A stretch of DNA of 64,000 bases from an uncultured Hyphomonas sp. (GTDB lineage Bacteria; Pseudomonadota; Alphaproteobacteria; Caulobacterales; Hyphomonadaceae): NCBI RefSeq assembly GCF_963677035.1, contig NZ_OY781472.1, positions 62,001 to 126,000 of the forward strand, read 5' to 3'. Positions 28,141-36,645 of this stretch are shown in pieces. The first letter of the stretch is position 1. The number at the start of each line of letters is the position of its first letter. The translations under genes were made by a program, and so were the position numbers. The notes beneath the pieces are model-generated. The model saw only the letters and a list, made by a program, of their open reading frames with translations, was not told the origin of the DNA and did no database searches.

Positions 28141-28458
28141 TCAGGAGGCCTTCTTTCGCTCCGCCTCGGGAGGAGTTTTCAGCCATTTTCCGTAAACGGT
28201 TACCTGCTGGCGCTCGAAACCGAGGGCTTCGTAGAATTTGGCCGCGCGTTCGTTTCCCTCTCGCACCATGAGTTCAAGCTTGGGTGCACCGCGCGAAAGA
28301 AGCCAGAGACCAGCTTCCTCCATGAGTTCCCGCCCAGCCCCTTTTCCCTGAAGGTCCGGGAGGACCGACAGATAATAGACCCAGCCCCGGTGTCCGTCAT
28401 GGCCCGCCATGACCGATCCCACGAGCCTGTCACCCACATAGCCGACCAGAATTACCGG
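28141..28458 (-). pseudogene. GNAT acetyltransferase, N-terminally truncated
   Basis: The sequence VGSVMAGHDGHRGWVYYLSV, then GKGAGRELMEEA and REGNERAAKFYEALGF, is the acetyl-CoA-binding core of a small GNAT of the YpeA type. The usual first 40 or so residues are missing: homology stops at 28458, where a different gene fragment begins three bases further on the other strand. The open frame extends to 28641 only because it is antisense to that fragment. Probably not functional. Confidence 0.6.
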
Positions 28459-28461
28459 AAC

Positions 28462-28809
28462 GTATCGGAGGCCAATCGCAAAAAGCTGGAGCGCCTGTCG
28501 ATCGAACATGGGGTGAATATGGGCGCGCTTGTCGATGACGCGCTGACGCTCTTCTTCCTGCCGCCGATTGAACGCCCGGACGCCGCGGTCTCGCGCCAAC
28601 TTGTTCGATTGGAAAAGCGAATGGATCAGCTCGATGCCCATGCCGCGTTTCAGGCGGATCTACTTGTCGAGTTCATCTTCGAATGGTTGCGCGCGCGTCC
28701 TACCGGTGGCCTGTCCCGGCTGCCTGGCGATGACGCACGGGCAAGAAACGAACTTGAGGCTCTGACCCAAAGAGTGGCCGAACGGATCGACCTGCAAGCG
28801 CGACACTAG
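28462..28809 (+). pseudogene. CopG-type protein of conjugative elements, N-terminally truncated
   Basis: ANRKKLERLSIEHGVNMGAL, then VDDALTLFF and later RLEKRMDQLDAHAAF with LLVEFIFEWL, follows the pattern of CopG/ribbon-helix-helix proteins found beside trb conjugation genes in Alphaproteobacteria. The first beta strand is absent because the sequence upstream of 28462 belongs to the GNAT fragment. It is evidence for past conjugative DNA and a deletion junction here. Confidence 0.5.
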
Positions 28810-28814
28810 AGGGC

Positions 28815-29945
28815 CTAAGTGGGTGGAAGTTCGAATATGATTCCATCCCGCTCACTGCCGAATTCAACGGTATATCCGAACCTGTCCTGCCAGTCTTTGT
28901 CATCCCACCAGCCATTAAACGTGGACCGTGCGTTGAAAAGAATGTGGGGCCGCTCAGGCGAGGCGTAATGGATGATCCTGGCGATTGCCTCTGCATCCGG
29001 GTGCTTGAACCTTGTCCCGTCCGTCGAGACGAGCCAGTTACGGCATCGGATCGCGGATACCAGATCCGATGACACATTTGCCTGGCTGCCATGATGGGGA
29101 AGCTTCACCAGATCAAAATGTGTTTCGTCTCCGTTTGAGAAAAGCTGCATCCCCTCAATCAGATCAGATCCGAACGCGTCGCCCGCAAGCAGCAAGCGCT
29201 TTCCTTCATATTCGACGATCAGCGCGATGCTGGACCCGTTCGCCTCCGAATTGTCGGAACTGCTCCTGGCATCTGCCAATGCTTTGAGATCGTCCAGACT
29301 TTCAAGCTCAGGCTTCGTTTCCTGTTCGGGGCCATAACCTTCGACCCCCTCTGGCAACGCCGCCCCCCGGTCAGGTGACAAGCGACCGCTCGCGATGGCC
29401 TTCAGGACATTTTCCCGCCACTCTTTCACGAGCCCCTCCAGGCGCTCACGTGTCGGGCCAATAATGTGTAACTGCATTCCGCCCTCAAGGCAGCGGGATA
29501 CCAATTCGTCCGCCTTGCGCTCTACGGGACCGCCTTCGAACGCGTCATTCCAGGGTTTGTCAGCCAGAAAGTCGGAGAACTCTTCACCGTCAGCCGGGCT
29601 ATAAGCCTCGATCTCTTCAATCAGCCTTCGCTCTTCCGCAAGTGTGCGGCCGTGAAGATGAGCCCACCCGTTGAACCAGTAGTCTTTCACGACAAGGCCG
29701 GGGATCGGCTCACCATCTGCCAGGCAGCTGAGGAGGCCCCCAATATGATCACCATCGACATGTGTGCAGACGATCAGTTCAAACACCCGGTCAGTCTCTG
29801 GCAAACCGAGGATCCGTTCACGCAACTTCCTGCCCGTTTCCGCCTTGCCCATGTCTACAATCATGCGCCGGACCGGATCACCCCATTCGAGCCACAACGC
29901 ATCTCCTTCTCGCGCCGGGAAGGATTTCAAATGCAGGTTTGCCAT
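28815..29945 (-). CDS. second ComEC-like metallo-beta-lactamase fold protein
   Basis: CTHVDGDHIGGL (H62, D64, D66, H67), RLLLAGDAFGSDL and VKLPHHGSQANVS give the MBL metal sites and the HHGS turn of ComEC-type proteins. At 376 residues it is shorter than the plus-strand MBL protein of this island and has a different insertion. It is the last gene of a three-gene minus-strand operon behind the caspase-like and unknown genes, starting 21 bases after the 446-residue gene. The likely activity is a metal-dependent phosphodiesterase or nuclease; the substrate is unknown. Confidence 0.8.
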   Translation of the reverse strand: MANLHLKSFPAREGDALWLEWGDPVRRMIVDMGKAETGRKLRERILGLPETDRVFELIVCTHVDGDHIGGLLSCLADGEPIPGLVVKDYWFNGWAHLHGRTLAEERRLIEEIEAYSPADGEEFSDFLADKPWNDAFEGGPVERKADELVSRCLEGGMQLHIIGPTRERLEGLVKEWRENVLKAIASGRLSPDRGAALPEGVEGYGPEQETKPELESLDDLKALADARSSSDNSEANGSSIALIVEYEGKRLLLAGDAFGSDLIEGMQLFSNGDETHFDLVKLPHHGSQANVSSDLVSAIRCRNWLVSTDGTRFKHPDAEAIARIIHYASPERPHILFNARSTFNGWWDDKDWQDRFGYTVEFGSERDGIIFELPPT

Positions 29946-29966
29946 GAGGAGATCCCCTTTGTCATT

Positions 29967-31307
29967 TCATTGCTCTGTTCGGCGCGTCCTGAAGGTCAGG
30001 CTCATCGCCGACCAGTCTATGCTGACAGTACGCTCAGCTATGCGGCCGAGAATTGCCCGCCGCTGCCTCTCGAACGCCTCATTTGCCGCGGTTTCCTTCG
30101 CACCGTATCGCAAGAGATGGATAAGGTTAGAATATGTTTCCGTGTACAGCATCCGTGCGTGCGCATGCTCCAGGATCGACCGTAGACTATCGTCAGTAAA
30201 TCCGCCCATACGGATATGCATGATCTCGAGGAGGATGCGCGCGTCGCTCAGCCAGGCAAAGTCCCGTGCAAGATTTTCCAGCCAGTCCATATGGTCTTCG
30301 AGACGGTCCAGCCGGTAGAGGATGAGGGCGCCCATCAGAGCCGCTGACGGATCCTCATATTTGCCGAGCAAGAGCTGTCTGGCTTCCGCGGCCACCTTGC
30401 TTATCTGCAGAAGCTCATTATTGCGCCACCATTCCTGCAGCGCAAAAGCCGCGTGCCGCGCTGGCAGGACCCGGCATTCAACGCCGTTCACTTTCCCGCC
30501 GGACTGGTAGAAATCGACACTGCACCCATTCGCCGGAAATCCATCGAGCGGATTTGTCGGCAGATGTAGCCTGTACTCTTCGGAGGGTGTCTCGAATATT
30601 GCCACGGGAATGGTGGGACCATCTGGCTCGAAAACCCATTGTGTTTCGGAGCTCCGGTAGCCAACAGCGCCCTCCACGGCTTTCAGCGTAATGTTGTCAG
30701 ATGTCTTCTTCCTGGTGGATCTTCTCTTCTGCTTTACCGTGCGCCTTATAGATCCGGCATTGTCGAAATAGGCGCTCACCCGCGGACTGAAACCGCGCTG
30801 CAATCGCCGCCCCGCTTCTCCTCCAAGGACGATCTGGACCTGCTCGCCCACAGGCATCTTGAAATCGGCAACCGTATCATCGCCGCGCTTGGTGATTTCG
30901 ACAGGTAGTGATTGAATCCCGGCAAGGTCAGGGCCAGCCTTTTCAGGAAAGGCATTCATCAGAACGTCCAGGCCGAATTTGCCAGATTCCGTCCCCGGAC
31001 GAAGCGTTACACTGACCTGCTTGAGATCTTCCTCTTCGAGGGCATCTTCCGGACCCGCCATTTCGGCAATGTCCGGGACAAATTGCACTTCGCAATCCTC
31101 ACCCGTCAGATTGACCAGTTTTGAATGTCTCTCCCCATCTTCAAGAAGTCCTTCGATTTGGTACAATCCATCTCTCAGCTCCAGTTCGTGGGGCCCGACC
31201 CCTGTCAGGGTCTCGACAAGGTTCAGGCGCCCGTCACGGACAACAAATTTTGTGAATTGAGCGATGCTATATGAATATGGCTCGTAGCGGATCGTGAGCT
31301 TGCTCAT
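29967..31307 (-). CDS. unknown protein of the caspase operon
   Basis: 446 residues with no named domain that I can recognise. The first 80 residues look like a beta-sandwich (GPHELELRDGLYQIEGL), similar in style to the C-terminal tail of the caspase-like neighbour. The middle is mixed and basic (KQKRRSTRKK near residue 200). The C-terminal third is helical with LLLGKYEDPSAALMGALILY and WLENLARDFAWLSDARI, a pattern I associate with proteins encoded beside bacterial caspases. Its ATG overlaps the caspase gene stop by four bases. It may be a sensor, adaptor or caspase substrate. Confidence 0.5.
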   Translation of the reverse strand: MSKLTIRYEPYSYSIAQFTKFVVRDGRLNLVETLTGVGPHELELRDGLYQIEGLLEDGERHSKLVNLTGEDCEVQFVPDIAEMAGPEDALEEEDLKQVSVTLRPGTESGKFGLDVLMNAFPEKAGPDLAGIQSLPVEITKRGDDTVADFKMPVGEQVQIVLGGEAGRRLQRGFSPRVSAYFDNAGSIRRTVKQKRRSTRKKTSDNITLKAVEGAVGYRSSETQWVFEPDGPTIPVAIFETPSEEYRLHLPTNPLDGFPANGCSVDFYQSGGKVNGVECRVLPARHAAFALQEWWRNNELLQISKVAAEARQLLLGKYEDPSAALMGALILYRLDRLEDHMDWLENLARDFAWLSDARILLEIMHIRMGGFTDDSLRSILEHAHARMLYTETYSNLIHLLRYGAKETAANEAFERQRRAILGRIAERTVSIDWSAMSLTFRTRRTEQ

Positions 31308-32476
31308 GGCTTCACCTCCGTCGAGATATTCTTCTCCATGGCAGGTGGCTCGAGTTGAACGATCCGTGTCGCTTCCTTGTAAGGATGTTCTGGCTTGACG
31401 GAAATGAGGTACAATCCAGCAGGAATCGCAGCTTTGAACGGCCAGCCTGCTCCCTCAAGCATGACGGGACCGTTTTGGTCATCAGACAGCCGACATTCTC
31501 CCGGCTTGGCTGCTGTAGGATTGAGGTCCAATTCAAGCTTGATGTGGGGCGGACCATCGAGCTGATGGAAGAGTGCATTGTTCGGCTTTCCGCCGAGATC
31601 GATATCCTGCTTCAGACCTGGATACTTTTCGGCCAGCTCTTTGACGAATTGCTGGAGGTTCCCGCTGAGAGAATTGACGCTGATGACCCAGTCACGAGAC
31701 AATGGATCCTTGTTGGTGGATGCCGCAGCCTTATCAAGCGCATGCATGAGCCCCTGACAAAAGAGACTGGTGCCATTGGTACTGCCGTACGCTTTGGCAT
31801 CCGGCCCCGTTGCAAAGAAGATCGGGCTGGACGCCACTGACCCGGGGTGGACATCTATCTGAATGCCCGCAACCATTGCTTCGAAACGCGAAAGGTTCGG
31901 CGCATCTTCCCGGCAAGCGTCAATGAACCAGAATTGGTTGTCCGGATAGATGGACCCATTAAAGCCGTTGTGCAGTCCCGTCATGTCCACAGCGGCGTGC
32001 AATTCGTTGAGCTGACCGTCTGCAGCATAGTCTTCAAGAAGCAATGTCGCGCCCTGCTTCGTTACCTGGACCCCATGACCAGCAGCATAAACTATGATGA
32101 TGTCATCACGCTGTTCCATTATGTCCTGCTTGAACGCGGCAATCGCCGCTTCCACATTTGCGCGGGTGGCGCGATGGTCGCCCTGAAGCAATGCCGCAAC
32201 CGATTGCGGCAAGGTCTCGTCATCCTGGGGCGAGAGGACAATCCGCAGACTTCTTAGCGCATGGGTCGGATGGCGGTGTTTCTCAATCAACCAGGCAGCA
32301 AATGTGGCAGCAGATCTTCCCGGACTCGACAACTGGCCAAATCTTGAAGCCAGCCCCTTTTCCGTTGGCGACTCACCATCCTTTATGTGCAGGTAACGGC
32401 TGACTCCCAGAACCAGAACATGAATGCCGGGTCCTTCGTCAGGATGATTGATCAAATTCGTTGCTGCACTCGTCAT
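31304..32476 (-). CDS. caspase-like (peptidase C14) protein
   Basis: The His/Cys dyad is visible: IIIVYAAGHGVQV (H134) and FWFIDACRED (C188), inside an alpha/beta caspase fold starting IHVLVLGVSRYLH. The last 80 residues form a separate beta-rich domain (IPAGLYLISVKPEHPY). Bacterial caspase-like proteases cut at basic or acidic residues and are used as effectors in CBASS, Avs, gasdermin and type III CRISPR contexts. GGGGG lies seven bases before ATG 32476. It leads an operon with the 446-residue protein and an MBL protein. Confidence 0.87.
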   Translation of the reverse strand: MTSAATNLINHPDEGPGIHVLVLGVSRYLHIKDGESPTEKGLASRFGQLSSPGRSAATFAAWLIEKHRHPTHALRSLRIVLSPQDDETLPQSVAALLQGDHRATRANVEAAIAAFKQDIMEQRDDIIIVYAAGHGVQVTKQGATLLLEDYAADGQLNELHAAVDMTGLHNGFNGSIYPDNQFWFIDACREDAPNLSRFEAMVAGIQIDVHPGSVASSPIFFATGPDAKAYGSTNGTSLFCQGLMHALDKAAASTNKDPLSRDWVISVNSLSGNLQQFVKELAEKYPGLKQDIDLGGKPNNALFHQLDGPPHIKLELDLNPTAAKPGECRLSDDQNGPVMLEGAGWPFKAAIPAGLYLISVKPEHPYKEATRIVQLEPPAMEKNISTEVKP

Positions 32477-32612
32477 TCTTCATCCCCCATGGGCCATCAA
32501 CACGCCCGCACAAGGTGCACCTTCCCGCAGCAGAATACGCGAATCCCCTTCAATTTGAAGTCGAATGATCGATTCAATTCAATCTGGGCAGAATTTCGGA
32601 GCCGCCGTTTCT

Positions 32613-33017
32613 CTAAAGCCGGTCAGATGGTGTGATTATGCAATCCGTTGCCTGCCAGGCGCGATCTGCGGCCAAGTCTGCCTTGGCGATCAAAAACTCA
32701 AGAGAGCTGATCCGCTGATCAACGGACGCCCCATTTTCATTGGGACCATCCTTCTGATGCGCCTCGACCACAGCATTGCAGGCAGTCAGAATCGCCTTGA
32801 TTTCCACAAGCGCCAATTGAACACGATCAACAATTTCTGAGGCGCTGTAAGCCCGAACCGTATCAGGGGACAACATTGCGACAGGCATATTCTGAGGGCG
32901 TTTGGATGGACATGCATCCATTGTCACAGTCTTTGCCTCGGGCAGAACAAAGGAAGCGATATTCGTCGCGTCTGCGTCCGACTGCAGGCTCTGCAATGTT
33001 GCAGAAAATCTCACCAT
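32613..33017 (-). CDS. uncertain small gene or shifted end of the DUF4238 gene
   Basis: A 134-residue frame overlaps the last 155 bases of the DUF4238/SEC-C gene in another frame. It reads DATNIASFVLPEAKTVTMDA and EIVDRVQLALVEIKAILTA, with better codon use than the overlapped end of the larger gene, which turns rich in Cys and Arg. No ribosome site is seen before any of its ATG codons. It may be the true C-terminus of the larger protein after a one-base shift near 33010, or a separate helical protein. Confidence 0.4.
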   Translation of the reverse strand: MVRFSATLQSLQSDADATNIASFVLPEAKTVTMDACPSKRPQNMPVAMLSPDTVRAYSASEIVDRVQLALVEIKAILTACNAVVEAHQKDGPNENGASVDQRISSLEFLIAKADLAADRAWQATDCIITPSDRL

Positions 33018-35115
33018 AATGTTGCGCCATCGAAAAGCTGGCAGACCTGATCGCCTTGGCCAGACCTGGAAGATTGTGGAGTGCGTCTCCGTCTCGCATC
33101 AGGATCGTGAACAGGATCTCCTTCCAGCGCAGAGGGTGGTCGGTGATGATCGCCGCGCCCGTCGCTTGGGCCACGTACATCGCCATCTCGAAATTCGGCG
33201 CCAGTTTGAATGCTGCAAGCTGAGCGCCTTCCTCGCCGCTGTCGAGACAGGCGCCCTCTTGTAAGACAGCGAAAGGGTCTTCCGCTTTGAGCGCCCTGAT
33301 CCCGTCCAACATCCTTTCGATCTCTTCCGGCCCCATCTGCGGTGCGTGCCTCTTGAACATAGCGCGCTGTCCGTCTTCGGAGAGCTGGTACAGCGTTCTG
33401 CGAAACTCAGCCGACGCCAATTCTTCAAATCCGCTATCCTCTTTGGGAACAAGAGGCTTGAGAACGCTCCAGCGCTCTTCAGCGAGGTGCAGGGTCTGTT
33501 GGCGCAGATGGTAATCGAAATCCCACGGGTCTGGGAAAAGGTTGACTATGCCGGCTTCGACGAGGGGCATGACTTGCATGAAGAACAAAACGCTCTTTAA
33601 GACTTCTTGTCGGTAAGCTTTGGGTTTTTTGACCGGGTTGTATTTACTCGCCATCACCCGTGGATTGACGAAGGGATGTTGGATTAACAGCTCACCGAAG
33701 AGAAGTGATGCTCCCAAGCCGGTTTCAGTAATTTTGATTGCGTCAAGCATGCCGGTGTAGACCGCTCGCGCTGTGCCGTCTGGCTTTGGGAGCAGGGCCA
33801 GCAAATCGGTTTCCAGCGGCCACAGGGCCTCGTACACTGAATAAATCTTGCTAATCTTTTCATCCGTGATCGATTTACGAACCTCGGTCCAATCTTGGTC
33901 CGGTCGAAACCCCAGGATGTTCTCGATTCCACGAAACAGCGCCAAGTTTCGTTCCCGGATGCTGAGCGAACCCCAGGTAGGCCGTAAGTGCACGGGTTTC
34001 CGCTTGCAACAATCTGCATAGTCTTTGTCGGACCCGCACCCGCAGAGATCACGCGGTTTCAGCTCTTTTTCGATGGGTGGCTTTTTGAGAAATTCGCGCT
34101 CCTTCTCAGTGCGCCCGAAGGCGTCCTGGTAGTGCACATGGCCACTTTCATAGCGTACATACATTTCGCCCCCGAAACCGAACAGCTGATCTGAAGGCGG
34201 CAGCAAGACCTCGCCAAGCGCTTTCCAGTTCTTGGCATTCGTGACTGGTTCAGGCAGCCACGCCTCTTCACCGGCGGCAACGAATTTATGGGCCCGGGTG
34301 CGAATAATCCGATTGATCGCCTCGACCTCCTCGGTCGTCAGTTTCCGACTCCGGATGAAGGCGTCGGTGCGCACCATTGAAGTTCTGAAGCGGCGGGGAA
34401 AGGTTCGTTTGGTCAAAGGGTCGGCTGTCGGATCCTCTGCAAATTCGAGATTGGTCAGGATCAGGCAATGATCGCGATCAAATGGGAAAAGTGTTTGGGT
34501 CCCCTTCAATTCGATGCCGGGCTCGTGAGGATAAGCGCAAGTCTTAGAGTCCGGCGGTGCGCCGGGATTAAACACCGTAACGGGGTGATCCGAGACGATG
34601 AATTTGACGGCTGAATCCGCCGCTGAAACGATCTCGCGAACGCCTTCTGTCCATATCGTACAATGCATCATCCGAATGGCCTGCATCTCCATCATCAGCT
34701 CGTTCTGTGTGAGGGATGGGTATTGAGCGTTCAGCCACGCCAGTCCTTTCGGAGTCCGCAACTTCTGGATGTCGATGTATTCGAACAGGGTCTCAAAGTT
34801 TTGGTGGCACTCGACAGGGTCGCCGCTGGCAAATGCCCGCACTGCGTTTGCGCCTCTCGTATCGATGTCGCCAAACAATTTGAGCTCGATCTCATCGACG
34901 ACGGCCGTACCAAAAAAAGTCGAATACAAATCTCTTTGAACAAACGCCCGCGCTGGCGGCGCTAGGTGAAGAGCGCGCTTCTGCCCGACCGATCCATCGG
35001 ACCGGACAAACGTGTCTGGCTTTAGATTCAGATAGGCGAGCGTGGATTTGCCGGGCTGCCAAAAGCCTTTCTGATACCATTCCGGAACGTAGTGATTGTT
35101 TCTGGTCTTCGACAT
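32863..35115 (-). CDS. DUF4238 protein with SEC-C zinc motif
   Basis: The start MSKTRNNHYVPEWYQKGFW is the DUF4238 signature, a family often found among defence genes and of unknown activity. Residues 355-374 (PRDLCGCGSDKDYADCCKRK) form a SEC-C zinc-binding motif as in SecA tails. The remaining 375 residues are helical and unrecognised. A nuclease role has been suggested for DUF4238 relatives but is not shown here. The C-terminus may be shifted (see 32613-33017). It follows the HEPN gene on the same strand, 104 bases downstream. Confidence 0.65.
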   Translation of the reverse strand: MSKTRNNHYVPEWYQKGFWQPGKSTLAYLNLKPDTFVRSDGSVGQKRALHLAPPARAFVQRDLYSTFFGTAVVDEIELKLFGDIDTRGANAVRAFASGDPVECHQNFETLFEYIDIQKLRTPKGLAWLNAQYPSLTQNELMMEMQAIRMMHCTIWTEGVREIVSAADSAVKFIVSDHPVTVFNPGAPPDSKTCAYPHEPGIELKGTQTLFPFDRDHCLILTNLEFAEDPTADPLTKRTFPRRFRTSMVRTDAFIRSRKLTTEEVEAINRIIRTRAHKFVAAGEEAWLPEPVTNAKNWKALGEVLLPPSDQLFGFGGEMYVRYESGHVHYQDAFGRTEKEREFLKKPPIEKELKPRDLCGCGSDKDYADCCKRKPVHLRPTWGSLSIRERNLALFRGIENILGFRPDQDWTEVRKSITDEKISKIYSVYEALWPLETDLLALLPKPDGTARAVYTGMLDAIKITETGLGASLLFGELLIQHPFVNPRVMASKYNPVKKPKAYRQEVLKSVLFFMQVMPLVEAGIVNLFPDPWDFDYHLRQQTLHLAEERWSVLKPLVPKEDSGFEELASAEFRRTLYQLSEDGQRAMFKRHAPQMGPEEIERMLDGIRALKAEDPFAVLQEGACLDSGEEGAQLAAFKLAPNFEMAMYVAQATGAAIITDHPLRWKEILFTILMRDGDALHNLPGLAKAIRSASFSMAQHYGEIFCNIAEPAVGRRRDEYRFLCSARGKDCDNGCMSIQTPSEYACRNVVP

Positions 35116-35219
35116 CCAACGTTATATGAGAACAAGACAAGACCCACGCAATGACCGCTCGTCGGCATCAACCCCAAATCTTGTTGTCTGGATTTGCGCC
35201 CGCAGCAGAAGGGATTGTT

Positions 35220-35786
35220 TTAGGAGATCAAGTCCGGGCCTCCAGCTTGTTGAAGTACCATGCCGAGCTCGAAGAAGAGGCTCTGTGTTGCAGCGTCAAT
35301 CAAATCATCGACGGAATATCCCAAGCTCTGCGCAGCCTGCCTGCTTTCACATACGTTGTCTGTGAATTCGATGCCTGCCGCACCTAGCTTACAAACTAGT
35401 TCGTGAGCGTCTTCGTAACTCAAGGCAAACTTAAATTGATGGGCGAACTTGTTCCGTATTTTATTGAACTCGGAAATCGCCTCAGCGAGCCCGTCGTCAA
35501 TGATGGGCAGATCATCATTAAATCCAGCGATCGAAGTCTTTTTGCAGCAATCGACCAGCTGCCAGAACTTAAGCTTCTTGGCGGGCGTGGGTGTTATGTC
35601 GTGCGATTGCCACGCAAGAAGGAGCAACTCGTACAAAATGCTTTCCACGACCAGGTGGCAAAAGAGATAACGCCCTAGCGATCTTGAGTATTCATCTGAA
35701 GTCGCATCAACAAGATCGAAAATGCTGGCTCTATGCGCTGGGTTCTCCGGCGTTTTAGTTGAAATGGAATAGATGGTTGGTTCCAA
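35220..35786 (-). CDS. HEPN-domain protein
   Basis: 188 helical residues with NKIRNKFAHQF, where R111 and H116 fit the R-x4-H active motif of HEPN RNases. HEPN proteins often work with a partner that restrains them (MNT nucleotidyltransferase) or senses infection. No MNT gene is present; the neighbour is the DUF4238/SEC-C gene. The only in-frame starts are CTG 35789 or TTG 35786, with no clear ribosome site, so expression or the true start is uncertain. It is the last gene of the island before the tRNA. Confidence 0.6.
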   Translation of the reverse strand: MEPTIYSISTKTPENPAHRASIFDLVDATSDEYSRSLGRYLFCHLVVESILYELLLLAWQSHDITPTPAKKLKFWQLVDCCKKTSIAGFNDDLPIIDDGLAEAISEFNKIRNKFAHQFKFALSYEDAHELVCKLGAAGIEFTDNVCESRQAAQSLGYSVDDLIDAATQSLFFELGMVLQQAGGPDLIS

Positions 35787-36188
35787 CAGAGTGCGTGATG
35801 GCGGAGTATTCTTTCACAGTTTGCTTTTACGCTCATCGCAGACGTTCTCAGGCCGATTGGCGGATGACAGCCTTCGCCAAAGTGCTGCTGCCTGATGCGA
35901 CATTGGCAAAAACCGCAGAGGGCTCCAACCGAGCGCCATGCAACTGTCAACCCGGAAGCGTATTCGAAGCGGGCCAGTCATGTGCGCGTCCACAGAGGCG
36001 CATCCTAGCTCCACCCGCATTTCCGGCAAGAACCCTTGGAATTAGGAGGCAGCGATATCGCCGGTCTCCCGAAAGAGATCTGATTTGCAGGAATTCACAA
36101 CTTTCTCGGCTGGAACCCCAAATGGAACCCCAGAGCACTTTTTCGGGTGATCTGGGGAACGGGAACCACCCTAAGTCCTTGTTTCCTA
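35787..36188. other. 402 bases between the HEPN gene and tRNA-Thr, probable island edge
   Basis: No gene is supported. The open frame ending in PAAGLEPATL is read from the tRNA itself. The stretch contains a 10-base direct repeat and lies at the tRNA 3' end, where tyrosine integrases usually recombine. Confidence 0.45.
36111..36132. repeat. tandem direct repeat TGGAACCCCA
   Basis: TGGAACCCCA occurs at 36111-36120 and 36123-36132, spaced by AA. It lies 57 bases from the tRNA 3' end and may be an arm-type integrase or accessory-protein site. Confidence 0.45.
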
Positions 36189-36264
36189 TGGTGCCGGCTG
36201 CAGGACTCGAACCCGCGACCCTCTGATTACAAATCAGATGCTCTACCAGCTGAGCTAAGCCGGC
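36189..36264 (-). tRNA. tRNA-Thr (anticodon TGT)
   Basis: Read on the minus strand it is 76 bases with acceptor GCCGGCT / AGCCGGC, D arm GCTC...GAGC, anticodon stem TCTGA / TCAGA around loop TTTGTAA (anticodon TGT, codon ACA), T arm GCGGG TTCGAGT CCTGC and an encoded CCA end. All arms pair. Its 3' end faces the accessory region. Confidence 0.97.
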
Positions 36265-36645
36265 CCATAAGGAACCCCGTCACTAATCGGAAGCTTCGTC
36301 AGATGCAAGCGGGTGCTCCACACCTGGCAGATGAAGTGCACCATTCCGGACCGGGCCTGACCGTTTCCCTGCCTTGGACTCGCCATATTTGCGCTCAGAA
36401 TTCTCCTGTGAGGGGAGAATTCTGGCTTCCTGAGCCCTCCCGATCTGTCCAGATGGATGATTTAAAAGAGCTTTCGCGGCTGGTTTCCGGATTCCTTCCA
36501 ATTTCCTTGGCTCCGCCTCATTCGCCCCGGCAGGTGCACATTTCAGCCGCAAACCACGCCTATCCCTTTGTTCATGCAAGGGCACAGGAACCGGAAGAGT
36601 TCCCAGGGATTGATGGAGCAAGAAATGAGCATGAAGGAGACCACT
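36265..36645. other. 381 bases upstream of the OmpA-like gene
   Basis: No gene is seen. It probably holds the promoter of the tRNA (minus strand) and of the OmpA-like gene (plus strand), plus one strong hairpin listed separately. Confidence 0.4.
36396..36424. repeat. perfect 11-bp hairpin
   Basis: CAGAATTCTCC (36396-36406) and GGAGAATTCTG (36414-36424) with loop TGTGAGG. It lies in the divergent promoter region, so an operator is as likely as a terminator. Confidence 0.5.

Noticed and set aside
27994..28809. 271-aa plus-strand frame as one gene
   Set aside because: Only its last 116 residues look like CopG-type protein; the first part is antisense to the GNAT fragment and the patatin end.
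35759..36226. 155-aa frame ending in PAAGLEPATL
   Set aside because: This ending is the familiar translation of a tRNA gene on the wrong strand; no integrase motifs are present.
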